Assembly: GCA_003505905.1 (NCBI GenBank)
Contig: DNXM01000151.1
Location: forward strand, 18,373-29,584
Reading direction: 5' to 3'
From: Oscillospiraceae bacterium
GTDB lineage: Bacteria; Bacillota; Clostridia; Oscillospirales; Acutalibacteraceae
DNA: 11,212 nt
A program made the position numbers and the translations under genes. Under the pieces are notes generated by a model, which was not told the origin of the DNA, did not search any database, and saw nothing but the letters and a program-made list of their open reading frames with translations. Positions 7,414-11,212 of the stretch are shown piece after piece. Every line of letters starts with the position of its first letter. Position 1 is the stretch's first letter.

Positions 7414-7483
7414 TTTTGTGAACATATTTGCGAATGGGAACGCAAAAGCGACAGGCAGTGAGCCTGTCGCTTTTGTGTTTTTT
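7395..7483 (+). ncRNA. Candidate small RNA of about 90 nt with its own promoter and terminator
   Basis: Promoter and terminator define a short transcript from about 7395 to 7483. It holds no convincing gene: the ATG at 7409-7411 has no ribosome site and its frame runs straight through two terminators. The RNA can form a 9-bp hairpin with one bulged A (7405-7413 with 7421-7430, loop TTTTGTG), an alternative 6-bp hairpin TTTGCG/CGCAAA (7427-7432 with 7441-7446, loop AATGGGAA), and the 14-bp terminator stem. The second hairpin shares bases with both others, so the folds partly exclude each other. I do not recognise an Rfam family. It could instead be a terminated leader whose downstream gene has been lost, or a decoy transcript. 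The boundaries are predictions, not mapped ends. Confidence 0.5.
7443..7483 (+). terminator. Strong Rho-independent terminator, perfect 14-bp stem
   Basis: CAAAAGCGACAGGC (7443-7456) pairs without mismatch with GCCTGTCGCTTTTG (7462-7475), loop AGTGA, followed by TGTTTTTT. The minus-strand side lacks a U tract, so it works rightward. It ends the predicted small RNA and would also stop read-through from the membrane-protein gene, which has no terminator of its own. Confidence 0.88.
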
Positions 7484-7503
7484 GCGGTGCCTTTTGTGTT
7501 TTT
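7470..7503. repeat. 13-nt direct repeat, CTTTTGTGTTTTT twice
   Basis: CTTTTGTGTTTTT occurs at 7470-7482, as the descending arm end and tail of the terminator, and again at 7491-7503, a period of 21 nt with GCGGTGC just before the second copy. It looks like a local duplication of a terminator tail. The second copy has no stem of its own. Confidence 0.5.
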
Positions 7504-7527
7504 CAAAAATCTTATATTACAACAAAC

Positions 7528-7575
7528 AAAAAGACCCTGTGGCAGGCAAATTTCTGCTGACACAAGGTCTTTTTT
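7528..7575. terminator. Bidirectional Rho-independent terminator between convergent units
   Basis: AAAAAGACC (7528-7536) pairs with GGTCTTTTT (7566-7574); after a C-A mismatch TGTG (7538-7541) pairs with CACA (7561-7564); an inner GCAG/CTGC stem (7542-7545 with 7554-7557) closes an 8-nt loop. Rightward it ends in TTTTTTATT and leftward in TTTTTGTTTGTTG, so it can stop both rightward read-through and leftward transcripts from guaA. Confidence 0.75.
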
Positions 7576-7583
7576 ATTCTTCA

Positions 7584-7632
7584 TTTCGTTAAAACAGGGC
7601 AACCGAATTTATTGCCTCGTTTTATGACGAAA
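7584..7632. repeat. Long imperfect hairpin in the guaA 3' region
   Basis: Bases 7584-7602 fold back on 7612-7632: TTTCGT with ACGAAA, then AAAAC with GTTTT, then GGCAA with TTGCC. An A-C mismatch, a G-T wobble and a 2-nt bulge interrupt the stem, and the loop is CCGAATTTA. The stem totals about eighteen pairs. It has no U-rich tail on either side, so it is probably not a terminator by itself; it may protect the 3' end of the guaA mRNA. Confidence 0.45.
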
Positions 7633-7636
7633 CACG

Positions 7637-7669
7637 ATAAAGCGGTTGGGAGTGGAACAACCGCTTTAT
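7637..7669 (-). terminator. Perfect 12-bp hairpin overlapping the guaA stop codon
   Basis: ATAAAGCGGTTG (7637-7648) pairs perfectly with CAACCGCTTTAT (7658-7669), loop GGAGTGGAA. The right arm contains the guaA TAA (complement of 7666-7668). Downstream in the guaA direction the sequence is CGTGTTTCGTC, a poor U tract, so termination here may be weak and completed at the bidirectional terminator further on. It may act as a stabilising 3' structure. Confidence 0.55.
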
Positions 7670-9192
7670 TCCCACTCCACGGTGGCGGGCGGTTTGGCGG
7701 TGATGTCGTAGGTGACACGGTTGATGCCCTTGACCTCGTTGGTGATGCGGGTGGAAACACGGGAAAGGAGCTTATGAGAAAGGGGTGCATATTCGCAGGT
7801 CATAAAGTCGTCGGTGATGACGGCACGCAGCGCCAGCACATAGTCGTAAGTACGCTCATCGCCCATAACGCCGACGGAATGGGTGTCGGTGAGCACGGCG
7901 AAATACTGATTCGGGCGCTTGCGGAGCTTATCCACTTCCTCACGGAAGATGGCATCGGCATTGCGGAGGATTTCGAGCTTTTCCTTGGTCAAATCGCCCA
8001 TGACACGAATGGCAAGTCCGGGGCCGGGGAACGGCTGACGCTCAACCAAGAAACGGGGCAGACCGAGCTGACGGCCGACACGGCGCACCTCGTCTTTGAA
8101 CAAACCACGCAGCGGCTCAATGATGCCGTCAAAGTCCATGGTGTCGGGCAGACCGCCGACATTGTGGTGGCTCTTGATGGTGGAAGCCTTGTCGGTGCCG
8201 GATTCGATAACATCGGGGTAAATCGTGCCCTGTGCAAGGTACTTGATGCCATCGAGCTTCTTCGCCTCGTCCTGGAATACTTCAATAAACTCGTTGCCGA
8301 TAATCTTGCGCTTCGTTTCGGGGTCGGAAACGCCCTTGAGCTTTGCCAAGTAGCGGTCTTCTGCGTTGACACGGATGAACTGCAAATCTCTCTTGGAGAA
8401 AATGGCTTCGATTTCATCGCCCTCGTTCTTGCGCATAAAGCCGTGGTCGACAAACACGCAGACCAGTTGGTTCGGGATTGCTTTGGACAGAAGAGCGGCG
8501 CAAACGGAGGAATCCACACCGCCGGAGAGAGCGAGCAAAACCTTGTCGTTGCCCACCTTTTCACGAATTTCTTTGACCTGGCGTTCAATGTAATCATCCA
8601 TGGAGTAGTCGCCCTTTGCACCGCAGGCGGTGTAGAGGAAGCGGCGAATCATTTTTACGCCGTTGTCGGTGTGGAGCACTTCGGGGTGGAACTGAATGCC
8701 GAACAGCTTCTTTTCTTTGTTTTCCATGGCGGCAATGGGGCAGTCGGCAGTGTGTGCCGTTGTGACAAAGCCATCGGGCACGACCGAAACACGGTCGGTG
8801 TGGCTCATGAGCACGGTTTGCTTTTCGTCAAAACCCTTGAAGAAATCGCTCTTGGTGTCGCAGACCATTTCGGTGCGTCCGTATTCGCTCACGCTGCAGC
8901 CTTCGACCGTTCCGCCGAGGGTGTAGCTCATCAGCTGGAAGCCGTAGCAAATGCCGAGAATCGGAATGCCAAGCTCAAACAGCTCCTTGGAGCAATGGGG
9001 CGAATCGGGCTTGTAAACGCTCATCGGGCCGCCTGTGGTGATAATGCCGATTGGTTCAAGCTCCTTAATGCGGTCAAGCGAACAGTTGCCCGGCAGAATG
9101 ACGGAATAAACACCGCATTCACGCACACGGCGTGCAATCAGCTCCTTATACTGACCGCCGAAATCAAGCACGATAACAGTTTGGTTTTTCAT
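7666..9192 (-). CDS. guaA: GMP synthase (glutamine-hydrolysing)
   Basis: This 508-residue enzyme makes GMP from XMP, ATP and glutamine, the last step of guanine nucleotide synthesis, in the cytoplasm. It is full length with both catalytic halves fused. The class I glutamine amidotransferase domain (about 5-190) has its nucleophile C82 in GICYGFQLM and the H169/E171 pair in FHPEV. The ATP pyrophosphatase domain has the P-loop SGGVDS at 223-228 and, later, the [12 protein letters not shown] lid region. The C-terminal dimerisation domain carries [15 protein letters not shown] and ends in KPPATVEWE, the usual family end. The ATG at 9192 sits 4 nt after an AGGAGG site (9197-9202). It lies 81 nt downstream of the transporter gene with no terminator and no strong promoter in between (TTGAAA at 9255-9260 with a poor TACCTT at 9232-9237 is the best I see). 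No purine riboswitch is recognisable. Confidence 0.98.
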   Translation of the reverse strand: MKNQTVIVLDFGGQYKELIARRVRECGVYSVILPGNCSLDRIKELEPIGIITTGGPMSVYKPDSPHCSKELFELGIPILGICYGFQLMSYTLGGTVEGCSVSEYGRTEMVCDTKSDFFKGFDEKQTVLMSHTDRVSVVPDGFVTTAHTADCPIAAMENKEKKLFGIQFHPEVLHTDNGVKMIRRFLYTACGAKGDYSMDDYIERQVKEIREKVGNDKVLLALSGGVDSSVCAALLSKAIPNQLVCVFVDHGFMRKNEGDEIEAIFSKRDLQFIRVNAEDRYLAKLKGVSDPETKRKIIGNEFIEVFQDEAKKLDGIKYLAQGTIYPDVIESGTDKASTIKSHHNVGGLPDTMDFDGIIEPLRGLFKDEVRRVGRQLGLPRFLVERQPFPGPGLAIRVMGDLTKEKLEILRNADAIFREEVDKLRKRPNQYFAVLTDTHSVGVMGDERTYDYVLALRAVITDDFMTCEYAPLSHKLLSRVSTRITNEVKGINRVTYDITAKPPATVEWE

Positions 9193-9273
9193 AGCTCCTC
9201 CTTACCATATGCAGAAAAATATATTAGGAATAAGGTATCACAAATTTTGCCGTTTTTCAAGGTCAAACGACAT

Positions 9274-10212
9274 TTATTTCGGTTCGGATGAAAATTTTTT
9301 ATTCGGTTCGGTTTGTTTTTGCTTTAATTCGGGCAGTGCCAAGAGCACGACCATCACGACAATGCACGCAAAGCCGATGAAATCGGGCAAAACAAACGAG
9401 GTGCCGAGCCACAGCATCGTGAACAGCGGAGCCGCAACGGTTTCGCTTGCGGCAATCAGCCCTGCCTTGACCGAGCCGATGAACACAACGCTTTGCAAAT
9501 AAGCCGAATAGCTGACGATGGCACCTGCCACAACGACCAGCGCCAAACAGCCCAAGCCCTTTGCGTCGAGCGGCACAAAGCGGTTCCACGGATGAAGCGC
9601 AGCCGAAAGCACCGCACCGCCGATTAACATGGCGGAGCCGGTGACGGTCATGTTGCCGTATCGGGGAATCAAATCACCCGGAATGAGGGTGTAAACCGCC
9701 AAAGCAACGGCGGCGAACAAGCCCCAAAGCAAGCCCATGGGCGAAATGCTCAACGCCGTGAATTTGCCGTGCCCTGCCAAAAGGAACACGCCCGTCAGCG
9801 CAAGAATCAGCCCGAACAATTCGGACAGCACGGGCAAACGGCGAGCCTTGACGCAGACAACAATTAAAATCAACGCTTCACCGAGGTACTGAATGGCGGT
9901 TGCCGTGCCTGCGTTGGAATAGCGAATTGCCTGCAAATAGCCGAACTGCGAAAGCATTAAGCCGAACACGGCGAAAATCACCAAACGCAGAACATCCTTT
10001 TTGTTGCAAAACAAACGGACAAGCGAGCCACGGTTTTTGACAGCGGAAACGGCGGTGAGCACCGAGCCTGCCACAAGCAAACGCACGCACGTGAGCCAAA
10101 CGGAATCAACACCGCAGTTTTTGAACAGATACTGCCCTGCCGTGCCCGAAAGTCCCCACGATACGCCGCTGAGAAGCGAGAGCAGCACGCCTAAAACGGT
10201 TTTTTTCTTCAT
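9274..10212 (-). CDS. EamA/DMT superfamily transporter
   Basis: This 312-residue membrane protein has the ten-span, two-repeat EamA layout of drug/metabolite transporters, which export or import small metabolites such as amino acids or sugars. The substrate is not predictable from sequence. The first EamA repeat covers about 7-145, with GVSWGLSGTAGQYLF near 16-30 and SNAGTATAIQYLGEALI near 99-115. The second covers about 157-293, with GSVKAGLIAASETVAAPLF near 246-264. The C-terminal tail is short and hydrophilic. The AAGGAG ribosome site (10218-10223) overlaps the stop codon of the SGNH hydrolase gene, whose end is 9 nt before the ATG, so the two are very likely translationally coupled. A link to guaA downstream is possible but less certain. 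Confidence 0.9.
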   Translation of the reverse strand: MKKKTVLGVLLSLLSGVSWGLSGTAGQYLFKNCGVDSVWLTCVRLLVAGSVLTAVSAVKNRGSLVRLFCNKKDVLRLVIFAVFGLMLSQFGYLQAIRYSNAGTATAIQYLGEALILIVVCVKARRLPVLSELFGLILALTGVFLLAGHGKFTALSISPMGLLWGLFAAVALAVYTLIPGDLIPRYGNMTVTGSAMLIGGAVLSAALHPWNRFVPLDAKGLGCLALVVVAGAIVSYSAYLQSVVFIGSVKAGLIAASETVAAPLFTMLWLGTSFVLPDFIGFACIVVMVVLLALPELKQKQTEPNKKFSSEPK

Positions 10213-10221
10213 GCGCTCTCC

Positions 10222-10884
10222 TTACACCAAGCCGCTCGGCGTCGGGAGCGAATCAACAAACATTTTTTCAAACGCATCCAGCCAAAGCTTGGCAAGCAGA
10301 GCGTGTCCGCTTTCGGTGGGATGAACGCCGTCCCACAGCCAATACTTTTTTTCACGCAGGGCGCAGACACGGTCAAGCACGGGCTGAAGCTTTACGAGCG
10401 TCACCGCATCATAACGGCTTGCCACTTGTTCGGCGATGGCTGCGTATTCTTTTACGAGCAACACGCTTGCGTTGTTTTCGTCTTCGTAATTGCCGACATT
10501 CAGCATAAACGGCGCCATCAGAATCACACGCAAATGCGGGTTTGCCTCAAAGGTGCGTTTCAATAATTCTGTCAGATTTTTTTCAAATTCGCCCGGCGGT
10601 GTCGGTGTGCCGTTGGCATCGTTCACGCCGACTAAAAGGCTGAGCAAATCGGGGTGCTCGGCTATCGTGTCGGTGTCCCAACGCTTGAGCAAATCCTGCG
10701 TGCGGTTGCCGCTGATGCCCCGGTTGATGAATGTGAGGTTTGCCTGCGGATAGCGTGCGCCGAGTGTGCCGCTGACGGTGAAGGCGTAGCTGTGACCGAT
10801 TTGGTGGTTCAAATCCCAACGGCGTTCTTCGTCTTGGTAGCGATTGCCGTCGGTGATGGAATCGCCTTGAAATAAAATTCTCAT
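10222..10884 (-). CDS. SGNH/GDSL-type hydrolase (probable esterase)
   Basis: This 220-residue hydrolase has every SGNH block: GDSIT at 7-11 with nucleophile S9, RGISGN at 55-60 (oxyanion G56), GVND at 86-89 (oxyanion N88), and DGVHPT at 185-190 (D185 and H188 of the triad). There is no signal peptide, so it should be cytoplasmic. Relatives of this size often remove acetyl groups from sugars or act as lysophospholipase/thioesterase-type enzymes; the sequence does not decide between these. The ATG at 10884 has AAGGAA (10892-10897) 7 nt upstream. It starts 28 nt after the stop of the FAD-oxidase gene and is coupled to the EamA transporter gene, giving an oxidase-hydrolase-transporter order. Confidence 0.92.
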   Translation of the reverse strand: MRILFQGDSITDGNRYQDEERRWDLNHQIGHSYAFTVSGTLGARYPQANLTFINRGISGNRTQDLLKRWDTDTIAEHPDLLSLLVGVNDANGTPTPPGEFEKNLTELLKRTFEANPHLRVILMAPFMLNVGNYEDENNASVLLVKEYAAIAEQVASRYDAVTLVKLQPVLDRVCALREKKYWLWDGVHPTESGHALLAKLWLDAFEKMFVDSLPTPSGLV

Positions 10885-10912
10885 GTGTTTTTTCCTTATC
10901 GTTCCGTGATTC

Positions 10913-11212
10913 TTATTCGTGTTCTTTCAAAAATTTTTTCTCTTCGGGCTTCAGGTCCGGTCCGATGGTGCCGCCCGGATTCATGTTGTAATGCGGGTCA
11001 AAATAATTTTTCAGCGTGCGAATCACGCCGTATTCCTTTTCGACCAAATAGCCCTTGAGCCACGGCGCAAACATTTTGCCGATGGCGTGGTGGTGGCTCA
11101 CCGCCGCACCCGAGCGCTGAATGGCATCGAAAATGGTGGTGTGGTAACGGCGGAATTCCTCTTGCATTTTGGTTAAGAAAATGAAGTAGAGGTTGGCAGG
11201 AATGGCCGGACG
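10913..11212 (-). CDS. FAD-linked oxidase, alkylglycerone-phosphate-synthase-like, C-terminal end only
   Basis: The frame is open from the right edge to the TAA at 10913-10915, giving about 99 C-terminal residues; the methionine at 11167 is internal, since the frame continues upstream as RPAIPANLYFIFLTK. The fragment contains SGAAVSHHHAIGK, the histidine-rich motif of the vanillyl-alcohol-oxidase/FAD-linked oxidase C-terminal domain, then KNYFDPHYNMNPGGTIG, the usual family end. SHHH resembles alkyldihydroxyacetonephosphate synthases, in which these histidines are catalytic, but bacterial proteins with this motif include other glycolate- or lactate-oxidase-like flavoenzymes. The N-terminal FAD-binding domain is outside the window. 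It is the first gene seen in the leftward operon. Confidence 0.8.
   Translation of the reverse strand, partial: RPAIPANLYFIFLTKMQEEFRRYHTTIFDAIQRSGAAVSHHHAIGKMFAPWLKGYLVEKEYGVIRTLKNYFDPHYNMNPGGTIGPDLKPEEKKFLKEHE

Larger units (their letters stand above)
7320..7665. other. 346-nt convergent intergenic region without a supported protein gene
   Basis: Bases 7320-7359 are AT-rich and featureless. Bases 7360-7483 hold the promoter, candidate small RNA and its terminator. Bases 7484-7527 contain the second copy of a 13-nt repeat and an AT-rich stretch. Bases 7528-7665 hold three hairpins in a row up to the guaA stop codon. Both strands have 67-72-codon frames here, but neither has a ribosome site and both cross terminators. 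Confidence 0.8.

Noticed and set aside
6171..7445. 424-codon minus-strand frame opposite the membrane-protein gene
   Set aside because: It starts inside the small-RNA region without a ribosome site, and its product is hydrophilic, Gln/Arg/His-rich shadow sequence. The plus-strand frame has clear membrane spans.
7399..7602. 67-codon minus-strand ORF in the central gap
   Set aside because: No ribosome site or promoter; it crosses two strong hairpins and its product is Lys/Asn/Phe-rich repeats of the palindromes.
7409..7627. 72-codon plus-strand ORF inside the candidate small RNA
   Set aside because: No ribosome site precedes its ATG and it runs through the 14-bp terminator and the second terminator, so it cannot be translated from the expected transcript.
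9193..9273. Possible purine riboswitch or promoter ahead of guaA
   Set aside because: The 81-nt spacer lacks the paired stems of a purine aptamer, and the best -35/-10 pair is a poor match.
7612..9291. 559-codon plus-strand frame opposite guaA
   Set aside because: Same codon-bias effect; it begins inside a hairpin without a ribosome site, and guaA on the other strand has every catalytic motif.

Overview
The window reads as ordinary chromosome from a Gram-positive anaerobe, most likely a Clostridia/Oscillospirales-type gut bacterium. This is inferred from strong AGGAGG-type ribosome sites, AT-rich spacers with sigma-A-like promoters around moderately GC-rich genes, a DacF-type D-Ala-D-Ala carboxypeptidase, and a cytoplasmic GH38 alpha-mannosidase. 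I see no transposase, integrase, CRISPR array, tRNA, rRNA or phage gene, and the standard code is used (TAA and TGA stops).

Left end (1-1348): the 3' end of a zinc/manganese ABC-transporter permease runs rightward off the left edge. It converges on a leftward calcineurin-like phosphoesterase gene whose motifs have two altered metal ligands. The phosphoesterase terminator lies inside the last codons of the permease gene. A short divergent promoter region follows.

Rightward block (1349-7319): dacF-like carboxypeptidase, a 1029-residue GH38 alpha-mannosidase, and a 478-residue polytopic membrane protein of unknown function. Spacers are 20 and 32 nt with no terminator between them, so they look like one operon. 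The carboxypeptidase acts outside the membrane on peptidoglycan. The mannosidase has no signal peptide and should act on mannosides already in the cytoplasm. The membrane protein is the most poorly explained gene here.

Central gap (7320-7665): this holds a consensus promoter (TTGACA, 17 nt, TATAAT), then about 90 nt of structured sequence with no supported ORF, closed by a perfect 14-bp terminator hairpin. That is a good candidate for an unannotated small RNA. Three further consecutive hairpins fill the rest of the gap up to the guaA stop codon.

Leftward block (11212-7666): the C-terminal end of an alkylglycerone-phosphate-synthase-like FAD oxidase (cut by the right edge), an SGNH/GDSL hydrolase, an EamA/DMT transporter, and guaA (GMP synthase). 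The first three are tightly packed and the transporter's ribosome site overlaps the hydrolase stop codon. guaA follows after 81 nt and may be co-transcribed. The two blocks converge in the central gap.

I found no clearly new multi-gene system. The best leads are the small-RNA unit and hairpin cluster at 7360-7669, the phosphoesterase with a changed metal site, and the unknown membrane protein linked to the mannosidase.
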